A DNA stretch of 64,000 nt from Isochrysis galbana (lineage: Eukaryota > Haptophyta > Isochrysidales > Isochrysidaceae), in contig CM030945.1 in assembly GCA_018136815.1 (NCBI GenBank), positions 1,214,605 through 1,278,604 on the forward strand. Reading direction: 5' to 3'. The notes under the pieces were generated by a model. The model was not told the DNA's origin and did not search any database. It saw only the letters and a list, made by a program, of their open reading frames with translations. This document shows positions 20,201 through 31,727 of the stretch, piece by piece (within the stretch, counting starts at the first letter, position 1; the number at the start of each line of letters is the position of its first letter). The position numbers and the translations under genes are program-made.

Positions 20201-23200
20201 AAGGCATCCGCGCCGAAGAGCTAGCCTCATTAGTTCGAAGACCCAAGACAGAAGCCCAAGCTCGTCTCGAGAAAGACTGGGAAAAGATGTCCGACCACCC
20301 GAGGCACCCCACCGACAAGAGAGGCCTGGGATACACTAGTCCCAAGCTATCACCCTGCACCGCTACCAATGAGGACGACGCCTCTAGACCCTCTGCCACG
20401 ATAGCGGCAGTCGGATTACCCGAAGAGACGACGATCACCATGACGACGAATTCACCCGAGCAACCACGCTGTCGACCAACCCCGTCCCCGTCCGACACCA
20501 TCGCACACGTGACCGCGCACCGACCGGATAGCGTCGTGGATACCCTACCATCTGCCTACCCAAGGCATTGCCTATATGTTCGAGACCTAGTGGTCTGCCG
20601 CTCCGGCGAGGCTACCGGCAAAGAAGGAGTTATCTTAGCCGACTCCGCTCTCACGGTCAACAGCACACTCGCTGATACCGGAGCTGGCCCGTCGGTCGTG
20701 ACCACTTCCCTCTTGTCCAGCCTACCCAAAGACGCATGCGTCGAGCGGCTGCCACAAGCCGTAGTGACACCGCTTCACGGTCCGGACGGCCTGCCTCTTA
20801 TCACGCGAGGCAAGGCTCGAATCGTCTTCTCCGTCGGTGGATTTCTCTTTCGTCATACGTTCATGGTGATTGAAGGCAACCCGATGCTGCTGCTCGGGAA
20901 CGACTTCTTAGCCACGCACGCCGCTTCGATTCAGCTCGCCTCCGACAGCGCGGACGGCTCTATCACCCTCGGTGCTCCATCCACGGTGGCTCCTCTTGAG
21001 GTTAATGGCAGTCCAAGCCCCGACATTCCGCCGATCTTTCGCGTCTCGACGTCACCGATAGCGGTGGTCCCTGTCAGCATGACTTGTGCACAGGTCTGTC
21101 CGACCTCCGCGAACCCAATCACGACTGACTTCTTCCGAGGGCCGCAGGCCACCAAAAACGACAACCAGCTAGTCACCGAGCCTCTCTTCAGCACGGCCGA
21201 TGAGTTTGCCGCCAAAGCGCCGGCATCATGTGGCTCCGAGTACCTCCTATACACCCACGAACCTATCACGATCCCGGCCTATCATCGGGCAACGTTTCAC
21301 GTCCGAATTCCGCTAGCTCTTCGAGAACACGAAGACTGCGCCATGCTCGTGGACCGACTCCCTACGCGTGAAACGATCGATAGCTCTCCTCTCGTCATTC
21401 CCCAAGTAGAGAGGTCGAACTCCGACCACACCATCGCGGTTACGGTGGTCAACACTGACCCCAAACCTCTACACCTTCCGTCGTTCCATCCTGTAGCTTC
21501 GCTACAGGTTCGATTCAAGATTCACGCCGGAACTTATCACCGCGTCGGTGACGTTAACTCGCCGGATGTGATCGAGTCGCTCAACGAGGACCAACGTAAG
21601 CTCCTCGAGGCAGCCAAGATCGACCCCGAGGGCCGTCTCTCGATGCCCCAACGTGAACAAGTTCGTCGTCTACTGGCCCGACGTATCGCTGCTTTCGCAA
21701 TTGACCCGACCAACCCGAATCACACTCACGTGATGGAGGTAGAGCTACCGCTCAACCCCGGAGCCGAAGCTCACCGCCACGCACCGTCTAGAGTTGGACG
21801 AGAGGGTGAGAAGATCATAGAGGACGAAGTTTGCAAGATGGAGTCCGCGGGCATCATTAGGAAATCAAATTCGTCGTGGGCCTCTCGAGTCGTGCTAGTC
21901 ACTAAGAAGGATGGCTCGGTACGTTTCTGCGTAGATTATCGCGACGTCAACTCCAAGCTTCGTCTAGAGGACAGCCCTCTTCCCCTCACGGTAGAAGCCA
22001 TCGACCGATTGTCGTCCGGCCAAGGCAACCTTGATTCTCTATTCCTTTGCACCCTGGACCTGGCATCTGGTTTCTGGGGTATACCGATCAAAGAGTCCGA
22101 TAAACATATCACCGCGTTCACTACTCATCGCGGCAAGTACGAGTTCAATTACTTGCCTTTTGGTGTTCAATCCGGTCCCTCGTATATGTGCCGCCTCATG
22201 GACGCCGTTCTCGGTGGGCTGGCATGGGAGATTTGTATGCCATACTTGGATGATGTCGGCGCCTGGTCGACAGGCGTAGGTGACTCGCTGCAGGCCAGGG
22301 AAGAGTCGTCATTCCAACAAATGTTACACCGTCTTGATCTTGTCTTGGAACGTCTCATCTGGGCGGGCCTCACTTGCAAGATGTCGAAATGCGTTTTCTT
22401 TGCCACCTCGGCTGAATATCTCGGCCACGTTGTTTCGCGTGAAGGTCTTCGGATGGATCCCAAGAAAGTGGAAGCCGTCTCGAAAATCGACCCTACCCAA
22501 ATCAACTCTATCGAAGCCGTCCGTTCTTTCCTTGGACTGTGCTCGTACTACCGCCGTTTTATACGCCGTTTTGCGATCCGTGCAGCGCCGTTAACCGCTC
22601 TCACGCGGAAATGGTGCGATGTCCCGGTCGAGTCGCAAACCGAAGCCTGTCGCCAGGCTATCGAAGATCTCAAGCAAGCTATCTGTGAAGAACCCGTACT
22701 CGCACCTCCTCGAGACGACCGTCCTTTCCTCGTTAAGACCGACGGTGCTAGCAAGCTCGGCATCGCCGGCGTCCTTGCTCAGAAAGACGACGAAGGGAGA
22801 GAGCGCGTTGTTGCATACTACGGTCGTAGTTTGAGTCCGGCTGAGCGCCATTGGACAGTCACTGAAATCGAACTTCTAGCAGCGCTAGAATCGATCCGAA
22901 ATTGGAGGCCTTATCTTTGGGGCCGCCACTTCACCCTCGTCGTAGACCATTCAGCTTTGCGCTGGCTTCACACGATGAAAGATCAAGTCACCGGTGGTCC
23001 AGCCTCGCGCCTCATGCGATGGGTCCTAAAGCTAGCCGAATATAGATTCGACGTCGTGCACAAACCTGGAGTCACTCACTGGGACGCCGACGGCTTATCC
23101 CGCCTAGTTGCTCTCGAGCCCGATCACGATCCTCTCCATCTCGAGGAGAGTGACGTCCATTCTTTCACATCTTCCGAAATTCACGACATAGTTGCCGCCG

Positions 23201-24940
23201 CGGTTACTTCATCCACTCTCACCGCTCGCCGCCAACAAGCAAACGATAGGCTCGCTCGTCAAGCATCGGAATCTTCGGAGTCGATTACCTCCTCGTATCT
23301 CGATGTGGGCGTGCCTCATGCCGACGAATTGCGTCAAGCGCTCTCTACCGACGAGCTCGCTAGCTCGATCCTTTCTGAATTCGAGTCGATCCTTTCGAAA
23401 GCACAATCTTCGATCACCGCCGGTCCGGTCTCTGTTCCTGACTCTAGCTCGTCGTCGAAGAAAAGATCCCGATTCCTCCTTCGCGATGGCCTACTCTACT
23501 ACCGCTCCTCAGAGGCGGAAGAGGCTCCTCTTCGTTTATACATTCCGGAGTCCCTTCGTGACACGTACCTCCGCGCCTACCATGACCACCTTGGTCACCC
23601 AGGTGCGACAAGGATGACTACCCTACTTCGTTCTCGAGTTTACTCGCCTGGCCTATCCGCCTCTGTATCGAAGTACGTTCGAGAGTGCCATGAATGCACT
23701 CTTGGCAAACCGTTACCGCGACCGCTCGCCCATCCATCCGGTCTTTCTATCGGATCCTATCCTTTCGACGTCGTCTATTGCGATATTCTTTCGATGGCTC
23801 CCACCCACGATTTCGTATCCGGCCGCTCCGGTTTTGATAAGCTGATTGTTTTCGTCGATTCTCTCTCTCGTTGGATTGAAGCTGAGCCTTGCAACGGTAA
23901 CCCCTCGTCCGCGAAATGTCTGGACGTCTTCATGCGTCTCATCGTATCTCGTTATGGAGTCCCTCGCCAACTTCGAACCGACGCCGGCTCGAATCTTTGC
24001 TCTCGGTTAGTGACCTAATTCTCAAAGCGACTGGCACGGACTTGAGCACTACTGAAGCCTATCGCCACGAAGGCGTAGGGCTAGTGGAAAGAGCTCAACA
24101 AACTCTCCTCACGATGACTCGAGTCTCCAATGAAGGCGGCGCCCATTGGGTCGATCACCTTCCGTTTCTCCTCATGTCTATGCGAGCGACCGCCGGTCGC
24201 GTCGTACCCAAGTCACCCGCGGCTATCTTGTTTGGTCGGGAGCTTCGTCTTCCAGCTCAACTTGCTGACCCTGCTCCTGTTCTCGAGTTGCTTCCATCTC
24301 CTAGGCCTCCGTCCGATGCCGTCATTTACGCCACCGAGCTCAATAAGAAGCTTCTCGAGTCGTGGCGTTCCGCCTCGAAAGTACTCAAGAAGCGCAACGC
24401 GAATCGATGCGCTCCGCCTCTCAAAAGTCTAAACTCGGCGTCACGTTCAAGCCCGGAGACAGAGTTTGTCGTCGAATCCCTGGCCACGCCAACAAACTTC
24501 AATACCTCTACTCCGGTCCCTACCGAGTAGAAGAAGTAATCTCGGCCACTCGTTACCGTCTACGCGATCTCGAAAACCGACAAGTTAAGGATGAAGTTCA
24601 CATCTCCAATCTTCGTCCGTACTTCACCATCACCGATTCTTCTCCGCTCACCGATGATGAGTACTTGGTCGAAGAGTTACTCGATCGCAAGGGCGATGGA
24701 GTTTCACTCAAGTATCTCGTCAAGTGGCGCGGCTATCCTCGTTCTGAAGCTACTTGGGAGTCTCGAATTGAGTTGCTGCGGCGTTGTGCTGATCTAGTTG
24801 AGTCGTACGACGCCACTTTCGACAGCCGTCCGGTTCAACCTCAAGCTCTCTCCAATTCAAACTCCTCTTCAAGTCCAAGTCAAGTTCCCAATCAAATCAA
24901 ATACCACGTCCAATTCAAGAGCCCAAGCGTATCCTCCTGA
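17236..24940 (+). CDS. Pol region of the chromovirus: linker, methyltransferase-like domain, protease, RT, RNase H, integrase, chromodomain (fossil)
   Basis: A very long region whose first 550 codons are Ser/Pro/Thr-rich with many SESES repeats and no fold I recognise. Then come the methyltransferase-like domain and the retroviral-type aspartic protease (DTGAGPSVV). The reverse transcriptase shows FCVDYRDVN, LDLASGFWGI, YLPFGVQSGP and YLDDV. RNase H shows KTDGASKLGIAGVL and VDHSALRWL. The integrase has a zinc-binding H...H...CHEC part and a catalytic core around VYCDILSMAP and RQLRTDAGSN. It ends in a chromodomain (YLVKWRGYP). The chromodomain places it among chromoviruses, which target chromatin (family knowledge). 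The reading frame is broken in a few places. Confidence 0.85.
19065..19656 (+). other. Cytosine-methyltransferase-like domain inside the chromovirus
   Basis: About 195 residues starting RVLVVGETSGVVSSMFLLAG. Landmarks are CDLYPSE (SAM-site acidic residue region), WDLVIAHPPCTYLS (PPC-type catalytic motif), VAVENPRMH (ENP motif), QPWEHG, KATGLYLTKGLPPL, and RSRTYVGVAGAMATHW at the end. This set of motifs in this order is typical of short phage-type DNA cytosine methyltransferase homologues. The PPC cysteine and ENP motif are present, so activity is possible. It sits between the Ser/Pro-rich region and the protease in the same frame as pol. Confidence 0.75.
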
Positions 24941-25440
24941 TCTGCCTTCAGTCGTACCGTTCTCGTTCACGATCGTAGCGCTAAGTCGACCGAAGTGGAT
25001 GATTAGCGTCGCGTCAGCGCCTGACCCAGCGCAACTGCCCGAGCAAAACTCCTGTAAAAGGGAGAACGTGGTAGGACGTGACGTACGAAATCGGGGGCCG
25101 CCCGCTAAGCTGCCGATTTTGTGCTCGCTTTGGATCCATGGGTTAATCCTCCTCCTCTAGGTCTCTCGTCTCGTATGGTTAAATGAACTCTCTTGGCTCG
25201 ACATCGGGAGACGTCTCGATTTAAGTCGGGGGTGTTGTATTCCTGCCCATCTGAAGGCTGTAGGCATGAATATTCGTGTAAGGTACGCGCTCACAATTAC
25301 AATTGAACAGTTCCCCGTGTTGCCACTGACGCACAAGACACACAGATTCGGATTCCCCATGGTCTCAAGTCCAGGTTTGCAGGTTTTGGTCTCGAAATTT
25401 GCGATTCGAATTTTGTTTTTGCTTTACTATAATTGTTGGC

Positions 25441-25742
25441 TCGTTTAAGGTAATAAACCGGCATGACTTCGACTTCTCGTTCTGCAGTCGCTCTGCGAGA
25501 CTCTCTCTCTCTCTCTCCGTCCGCCTCTCCTCGGCGACGGCAAGAAGATTCGTCCAAAACATTCTCCGGTCCCAAGATATCTCGTGGGGGTCTCTCGCGC
25601 TCCGCGAGGGAAAGGACGCGATCTGCTCCGAGATCGGCCTCGCGCCCTCCCACGCTGCCCCCGCCGTGCCCTCGGTCCTCGCCCCCCCCCCGCGCAGGTT
25701 CTTTCCCTCGGCGTGCCGTCCGTCGCCTCCGGCCGTTATATT
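25441..25742. other. Element-derived or unknown sequence before the gap
   Basis: Starts with an AT-rich part that may be the end of the chromovirus LTR, then CT- and GC-rich sequence up to the N run. No supported gene. Confidence 0.3.
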
Positions 25743-25842
25743 NNNNNNNNNNNNNNNNNNNNNNNNNNNNNNNNNNNNNNNNNNNNNNNNNNNNNNNNNN
25801 NNNNNNNNNNNNNNNNNNNNNNNNNNNNNNNNNNNNNNNNNN
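25743..25842. other. Assembly gap of 100 N
   Basis: Exactly one hundred N characters between the chromovirus end and a LINE fragment. Continuity across it is assumed by the assembly, not shown by sequence. Confidence 1.
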
Positions 25843-26058
25843 CTTAAAACACTCGGCGAAGGCGAGTATGCGACCATTCTAGGAGTCCCTTTCTGGGAAG
25901 GGCTAGAAAACGACTCCTTCTGGGAGAAGCTATACGCAAAGCTTAAGAAAAAGGTCGCAACATGGAGAGGTCTGAAGAGTCTCTCCATTCACGGGAGGAC
26001 GCTACTAGTGAACTTCATAATCTACGGGACGCCGAGATATTGGCTATCCACGTCCAGG
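25843..26058 (+). mobile_element. LINE reverse-transcriptase fragment (thumb region)
   Basis: The peptide ILGVPFWEGLENDSFWEK, then LKKKVATWRGLKSLSIHGRTLLVNFIIYGTPRYW, matches the region just after the polymerase core in non-LTR retrotransposon ORF2 (family pattern: YLG-P, FW-K, W-LSIHGR, LRYW). The 5' side is hidden by the N gap. The frame runs directly into unrelated sequence and then the hAT fragment, so it is truncated at both ends. Confidence 0.75.
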
Positions 26059-26086
26059 CCTCGCAGCCTTCGGCGACAGCGACCAT

Positions 26087-26413
26087 TTGCCTTCAATCAC
26101 GCAGAGGCTCCTTGATGAGCTTCCCACGTACTTGAGCACATGCCGCGCGACTCGCATTGATCACTCCGAGGTGCTGACATTTACGAAGGAGGTGTTGTGT
26201 TGGTGGGCAAGGAACCACACCAAGTTCCCCGCGTGGGCAGAGGCGGCAAGGATCGCCTTTTGCATGACTCCAAACTCGGCTTCGTGTGAGCGCGTCTTTT
26301 CTTTATTGGCCATTATGTTTGGTCCGAATCGTTCATCGTCACTCGCTGATCAGATACAGGCGTCATTACTGTTACGTTACAACAACAACAAAAGGGAGCA
26401 GGAGGCCATGTGA
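26087..26413 (+). pseudogene. hAT transposase C-terminal fragment
   Basis: An open frame of 108 codons ends at TGA 26411-26413. Residues 40-100 (VLCWWARNHTKFPAWAEA, then NSASCERVFSLL and LADQIQASLLLRYN) match the hAT-family dimerisation domain: WW--N---FP-L---A in front of a P--S---ER-FS motif. The catalytic core of the transposase is missing and no terminal inverted repeats were found. This is a DNA-transposon remnant; it could be an exapted fragment, but nothing here argues for that. Confidence 0.75.
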
Positions 26414-26479
26414 GTGTGTGTTATGTGTTATGTGTTATGTGTCCAAATTTACGAGTTATTTCGTTATTTCCGAAACTCT

Positions 26480-26640
26480 GCCTTACCCCTAATTGCTACA
26501 ACTACAAGAATGGCTACAAGTTTGGGCAAGAATTGCTACAAGAATGGCTACAAGTTTGGGCGGGCTGTTGCAAGAATCCCGCAAGTTTGGCCCGCAAGTT
26601 TGGGCGAGTTTTACTACAAGTATTGGCCTGGGCCTAGAAA
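26480..26640 (+). repeat. Degenerate tandem repeat, about 33-bp units
   Basis: The words AAGAATGGCTACAAGTTTGG and AAGAATTGCTACAA recur two to three times, with decayed copies (GCAAGTTTGGGCG) after them. It lies between the hAT fragment and a LINE tail. Confidence 0.6.
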
Positions 26641-26689
26641 GTCGGGTTCTTTCAGAGGCTGAAAAAACAACGAGAGAATATGGGGCTAC

Positions 26690-27122
26690 ACGCCCCGAGT
26701 AACAAACACATTAAAAAATTGATAAGTCCGCTCTACACGGTGGACAAGGAGTTCAACCTAGGAACATCGGAAGACCTCCTGCAGGCGGCGAGAGGTCTAG
26801 ACATACGTAACATCACCTAAGGCACTTAATACCGCGTCTTAGAAGAAACCGCGGAGGATATCAATGATGATCCCACGATATACAATAGAAGGCAACCCGA
26901 ATTAACACTAGCACAAAGGACGAATCACAGTCTCCAGCCCCCTTCTCTCCAACTCCCGGCCGAAGCAGCGCGCGCGGCCTCCCCGGAACCAGCTTCTCCG
27001 ATAAAGAGGGAACTGGGAAAGGGGGAGGGGGTTGTCAGGGGTTAAGGTTGGGTAGTAGGGAGGTACACTAGCACACTGCCTCACGCCGCACGCGTAGCGG
27101 GGAATTTTAAGAAGATTTTTTT
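26690..27122 (+). mobile_element. LINE-derived 3' segment with conserved tail
   Basis: Starts with a short coding end (SEDLLQAARGLD then stop near 26820) shared with 44770-44810. Then follows the 3' tail CTCTCCAACTCCCGGCCGAAG...GGGGTTAAGGTTGGGTAGTAGG ending in GAATTTTAAGAAG plus a T run. The same tail occurs twice at 44951-45310. A T- or A-rich terminal run and multiple 5'-truncated copies are typical of LINE insertions. Confidence 0.65.
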
Positions 27123-27626
27123 TTGTCCCCCGTACAGAGGGCAACGTCATCCACCGACGTCTGACCAATCGCCAGTGGACCTACAGCAAGCCACGGTAGC
27201 TTGGTGTAATACGTCATAGATTGAAGGGATGGATCTATATTTAGATATGCTTTTTTTTTGGGTCGTCGTGCGTTTTCTTTGTCGACATAGCTTGCACAAG
27301 GACATGCTATCCCAATCCACGTGGCAAGACGGAGATCCGGGGAAGTTGGTCGAGAAAAAAGTTTTGAAAGAGAGCAGATGTGGCTGCCGCAGACCCCGCG
27401 GAGATCGCTCACGAGGAAGGCTCCCGCGGACGCGCTGTTCATGACGATAATGCTCGCGGCGATGTCAGTCTGAACGAAGAGTCTTATTTACGTGACGTTA
27501 TTTTGGACCTTCTAACTCTCCTGTAATAATTTGTGGCCGAGGTTGTCGCTCATTAGTAGTTTACCTTTGTTGTCTTCTGTAAATATCGGGGCGCTGAGCT
27601 CCGCTGGCTTTTTTATTTTAGGTTTT
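27123..27626. other. Intergenic, nothing recognised
   Basis: Contains a T-rich run near 27250. Weak coding-like stretches are not supported by length or homology. Confidence 0.35.
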
Positions 27627-27870
27627 CTACCCTGGGCCCCGGATGGCCTGTATCGTTTCTTCGACGTCTATGCGGCCTTCAATGCGGCATTTATCGAGGT
27701 CGCTGAGGGGGCGATCCGTCAGCGCGGCTTCTAAGTCCGGGACTCTGTGTGCCTCTTTGGGGTCTTCGTCGGCCAGTTGTATGCTTAGTAGGGCCAGCTG
27801 CGTTATGAGGGGTGTTGTCGGTGAGGGGTCCTCTTTGTTCTTCGTTAGCCATGCATAGTGCCTATCATCT
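27627..27870 (-). mobile_element. LINE ORF2 fragment (linker before reverse transcriptase), minus strand
   Basis: On the minus strand the peptide ends LSDLDKCRIEGRIDVEETIQ followed by AIRGPG. This resembles the stretch just before the reverse-transcriptase core of LINE ORF2, where a helix of the type I--EE---AIR--- precedes a K-PGPDG motif. It is short and truncated, and lies in the opposite direction to most LINE pieces in this window. Confidence 0.5.
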
Positions 27871-27984
27871 TTAAAACAATTGAGCGTTAGTACCACTACT
27901 CCCACTAGCCCGGTACTATCACGACACCCCTCAGCGCACCTGCCCGCACGCCTTGAATAATAAAACATCTGAGCGTTAGTACCA

Positions 27985-28620
27985 ACTAACTTTATAGTTA
28001 TAGTTAGACGCGATGGAGCATGGAGCGCGCCAGCGAGCCTCTCCTCTCCGTCGGGCCGCCCTCGCCAGCGAGCCTCTCCTCTCCTTCGGGCCGCCCCCGC
28101 CGAGGGCGGCCCCCCAGTCCCCATGGACCTATGTCGCAGTCGAAGCGACCGCGTCCGCCGTCAGAGGCCGAACAGGTGTGTGCGACCCCGGTCGCACCGG
28201 TTCCCGCAGGCGCCTTGAGCCTCTCCCTCCTCATCTCCCTCCTGTCGCCAGCCGCCCCTCTCCCTCCGTTTGCTCACGCAAACGGGGCCCATTTATTTCC
28301 GCTACCGCACTGCCCATCGGGAGGGGTGCAAAGCCCCGCCTCTCCCTCTCTCCGTCTCTCCGTTCTCCTCCACCTCTGTCCCTGTGGCCTGCGGCGCGTC
28401 GCCATGCGGCGCGCCACAGCCTGCTCTCGGAGGTCCTTTTCCTTTGGGGGTTCACAGAGGGCCAGCAAGGGCAGCTCAGGGGGCAGTGGAGGCTGGGGCT
28501 CAGCCCCTGGTCCCCCCTGCCTCTTTCACGTTTGCCTCGCTGGCCATGGGAGCCGCCCAGAGGCATCTGTCTCCCTGGCGACCAGGGATGGGGGGGGGGT
28601 CCGCTCGAGGGCAGGCCTAA
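27985..28620 (+). mobile_element. LINE-type 5' module with ORF1 start
   Basis: Begins with AACTAACTTTATAGTTATAG and then the conserved protein start SQSKRPRPPSEAEQV, nearly the same as EQSLSKRPRPPAEAEQV at 43.7 kb and recognisable again at 36.1 kb. The following GC-rich sequence matches the inverted module at 9346-10290. Long GC-driven frames through it are not trusted beyond the conserved start. Confidence 0.6.
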
Positions 28621-30260
28621 TTAATCTGGGCGCCCGTCATCATTATAACCATAGTTGTATGGATATTTCCTCGCATATTTGGGGTCGTGGCTCGGATTTT
28701 TTTATTTGGATGGATATTTGGGCAAAATTTTGTGGATATCCTGGCCTACCACTAGGTACTAGGTGGCAGCGCAGCGCGCGAAGAGGGCTGTACGGCAATA
28801 CTCGCCACGATTCCCGAGCACGCGGGTGGGTAGGGGTAGGGGTAGGTAGGGGTAGTCTGCGAAGTTGGGAGGAAGCGTACCAATAGCCTGGATGGGGTTC
28901 TGCGCGTAGGAGCGCATAGGCATGCCGATGTCATCCTCCTCAGGTGCTCAGGTGACGGGAGCTGGAAGTGGTGTGGGGTGGGGCTGGCGGCCATGCTGTG
29001 TGGGCAGGTGGGGGCAGCAGAAGAGCAGAAAACGGCCGTGTGCGGTGGCATGAAACACCGGTGAGATCGCCGACCGGTGTCCCCGTGCCATTTAGTCCGA
29101 ACACCGCCAGCTACAAGGGGGGGCTGACCACCGCCGTGCTTTCGCCGGAGCGCGGCGACGGTCGGCCTGTCAGGCGGGTCGGTCGCCATCGCTCTGCCTC
29201 GGATATTCGGATTGCCGCGCAGGGGCAGAGAGACGAGGGACGAGGGGGGGAAACTTCAAACTTCCACCCCGGTCCCACGATCACGATAAAAATTGGGCCT
29301 CCCGATCACGAGATTTTTTTTTCAACCAAGTCTCTCCCCACCTCTAGCCTGGGAGCCATAGCTGGCACGACAACTTATCACTTTGCGCTATATGGGCTGT
29401 TGTAGGTGCGATGGGCTGAGGGCACCCTCTGCGTGCCGAGTGCGGCGGCGCAGGAGGGCGGATGGTTCTCGCCCCCCATGCGGATGGTTCTCGCCCCCCA
29501 TGAGGGGTGTCGAGAGGGTGGGGGTGGGCGCATGGGCCCCCGCCATGGCGACCAATCAGACATCATATGCCAGCAGATTCGTGCTTTGGTGCAGAGGGAT
29601 TTGAATGAGACTCAAGGACACTTACGACTTACGACGCTGACGATAGGTGATGATTTCGCCCATGTGCTCCCACACATATTGAGCTCTAAAGTTGGGGCAA
29701 ACGCATATGCAGTATGGCAGCCTGGTGCCTGACTTGCTTGCGCTAGTGAGCAGCAGACGATGACAACTGGTGATTAACGACATACGACGTGCAAGATGCC
29801 GTCAGGAATAGAGCTTCTCTAAGCCTCGAGTGCGGCCAAGAAAAATTGAAGCCCCAAGACCGATGCGATCTGTCTCAAAGATGATGAAGTCAACAACGGC
29901 AGATGAACAGTCGGTCGCTGGCCTTCAAGGTGGCTATGTCACATGCGTTGAGCACTATGCACCATGAGCCGGTTTCGTCTCGTGATGGACAACATCCACG
30001 GGCAAGCCGCTGTGTATGTAGTGGCAGAAGTACTGCTGACATTTCTTACCGCGATAGGCAGAGCGGCCGATGGGTATTCCTCAGGCGGCTTGTGCTTACC
30101 CACTGGCAGCCGCACACTCCTGCCATAGCGTGCGGAGTGGCGCCGCGCGACAAGTCGGCTCCGGCGCAGTGAATACGGGCTCCAATGCTCGAAACGAGCA
30201 GAGGACTCGGATGCCGAGGGATTCTGGCAAGAAACGGCGAGTCCCTCCGCGGCTGGTGGA
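28621..30260. other. Intergenic, 1.6 kb without a recognised gene
   Basis: 28650-28750 is AT-rich with repeated GGATATTT words, similar in flavour to 14196-14270. 28800-29300 is GC-rich. At 29457-29505 the string CGGATGGTTCTCGCCCCCCATG is present as a near-perfect direct repeat. 29560-30260 is plain sequence and includes the 3' flank of the transporter gene. No coding region is supported. Confidence 0.4.
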
Positions 30261-31727
30261 TCATTTGGAGGTGAGCCAGCTTTGCTTGGGCTTGGATTGC
30301 AGATCGCTGACGCGCTGACTCATGACGAGGAACCACAGTATGCCTAGTGCAAGCGACCCAAGAGCGACACCATAGAACCCATTGGGATTGCCCGGAAGCC
30401 TCTCGATGGCGCCCTTCGTGGCAAGGACGAGGGTCCCCGGCCACTGCCCGCCCAGATTTGAAAGGGTATTGAGCATGGTCATGTAGGTCCCGCCAATCTT
30501 TGGGTCAGATATGCGGTTGTAGAAGGCCATCTGTGAGACGAACATAGCAGCCGACGCGGATGCCGCCGCGCACGATGTCAGCGTACCGATCACATATAGC
30601 CAAGCCGGGATCTCCCCGCCATCCCCTGACTTAACACCCAGAAGGAAGACCAGCAAGACTACGACAGAGCCAAAAATGAGCCGCCCCGCATAGGCACGCA
30701 TGAACATCTCCATTGGTTTAGAACGGCCAGAGGCGCTGAATTCCCGCGAGACGTATGCTTGTGCCGCCATGCTGACCGGCAATAGCAGCGTGGTGAGCAT
30801 GGCCAGCATCTCCTTTGGCACGCCGCTCGCTTGCAGCTCGAGCGGCACCAGCATGTCGAAGGCGGCCAAGGGCGCCTTGCACGTAAGGAGCACAAGTGCG
30901 AGAGACTTGACAGCAGGGAGCTGAATGACCAGCAGCATCTCCTTGTAAGCGGACACAAGTTGGGACGAGGCGCTGCCCGGCAACGCTTCATACTCATCAT
31001 TACGCACTGCGAGGACCCACAGCGTCGACGCGAGGAACAGCCAGCCCCAGAATGCCATGAACCCACCCAGCGATGCGAGGCCATATGCGTTGAGGGCGAG
31101 GAAGCCAACATAAGCCATGAAGAAGCCAAGCGTCTGACCGATCGCATTGCACGTGGCGCCCAACTCCTTATTCCGCTCGGAGAGGACCGTGAGGGCCAGC
31201 CCGTCGACGGCGATGTCTTGTGTGGCGGCGAGCGCGTGGAAGAAAAAGAAGAGACCGGTCAGTACACGCACGTTTGAGCCACCGCCGCCGACCGGCCCGA
31301 GCAGCCCGTCGACGTACCTGCTCGATGTGAGGAGGAGCAGCCCGATAAGCGCCTGTGCGGGGACAATCCACGTCTTGCGCCGGCCAAACTTGGGCACGTA
31401 GATCGAGTCGACAAGAGGCGCCCACAGCAGCTTGAACGCGAAGGGGTAGGCGACTGTCGAGAAAGCGGCCTGTTCCATCGTGGTGACCCCCCGCTCCTGG
31501 AAGAGCATGGGGAGCGAGCCGGAGAGGCCGAGCGGAACGCCCTGGAGCGTGTAGAGCAGCAGGAGGAGAGCGATTGCAGGCAGGTCCGCGCGGATGCTTG
31601 CCGGCTTGGAGGCGTCCTTGGCCTCATCTGCCGGTTTTGCGGGCAGCAGCGGCGCAACCTCGACGTCTGCATGGCGTGGCGGACGGCGACGTGTGGGAGA
31701 TGTGCGCGGTGAGAGTCTGTCGGGCAT
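30261..31727 (-). CDS. Acetyl-CoA transporter family protein (SLC33A1/AT-1-like, major facilitator fold)
   Basis: A single-exon gene for 488 aa. It should move acetyl-CoA or a related metabolite across an internal membrane; AT-1 supplies acetyl-CoA to the ER lumen in animals (family knowledge). Signature stretches are LYTLQGVPLGLSGSLPMLFQ in the first helix, FKLLWAPLVDSIYVPKFGRRK between helices 2 and 3, and HALAATQDIAVDGLALTVLS in helix 4; these match the conserved AT-1 core closely. Ten to twelve hydrophobic helices can be counted, and the end has MTMLNTLSNLGGQWPG, also family-typical. The first 45 residues are basic, cytosolic and poorly conserved. It is transcribed away from the acyltransferase-like gene at 33.8 kb; the shared upstream region holds purine and pyrimidine tracts. 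Length is slightly below the animal protein (about 550 aa). Confidence 0.93.
   Translation of the reverse strand: MPDRLSPRTSPTRRRPPRHADVEVAPLLPAKPADEAKDASKPASIRADLPAIALLLLLYTLQGVPLGLSGSLPMLFQERGVTTMEQAAFSTVAYPFAFKLLWAPLVDSIYVPKFGRRKTWIVPAQALIGLLLLTSSRYVDGLLGPVGGGGSNVRVLTGLFFFFHALAATQDIAVDGLALTVLSERNKELGATCNAIGQTLGFFMAYVGFLALNAYGLASLGGFMAFWGWLFLASTLWVLAVRNDEYEALPGSASSQLVSAYKEMLLVIQLPAVKSLALVLLTCKAPLAAFDMLVPLELQASGVPKEMLAMLTTLLLPVSMAAQAYVSREFSASGRSKPMEMFMRAYAGRLIFGSVVVLLVFLLGVKSGDGGEIPAWLYVIGTLTSCAAASASAAMFVSQMAFYNRISDPKIGGTYMTMLNTLSNLGGQWPGTLVLATKGAIERLPGNPNGFYGVALGSLALGILWFLVMSQRVSDLQSKPKQSWLTSK

Larger units (their letters stand above)
15062..25440 (+). mobile_element. Ty3/gypsy chromovirus-type retroelement, nearly complete, with an extra methyltransferase-like domain (fossil)
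   Basis: Order of parts: gag-like region (15.2-16.8 kb), long Ser/Pro-rich region (17.2-18.9 kb), methyltransferase-like domain (19.07-19.66 kb), aspartic protease (about 20.65-20.92 kb, DTGAG), reverse transcriptase (about 21.8-22.6 kb, YLDD), RNase H (about 22.7-23.1 kb), integrase with HHCC and DDE parts (about 23.5-24.3 kb) and a chromodomain (about 24.65-24.8 kb). A polypurine-like run at 25226-25232 precedes TGTTGTAT, a plausible 3' LTR start. I could not find a matching 5' LTR upstream of 15193, so the left end is uncertain. Much of pol is still open, suggesting a fairly young copy with only a few breaks. The right end is blurred by the N gap at 25743. Confidence 0.88.

Noticed and set aside
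25233-25440. Search for a matching 5' LTR near 14.4-15.2 kb
   Set aside because: No similarity found by eye between the putative 3' LTR start and sequence upstream of the gag-like region, so a paired LTR is not claimed.
27229-27442. Short frames on both strands
   Set aside because: No homology, no start context and no splice support.
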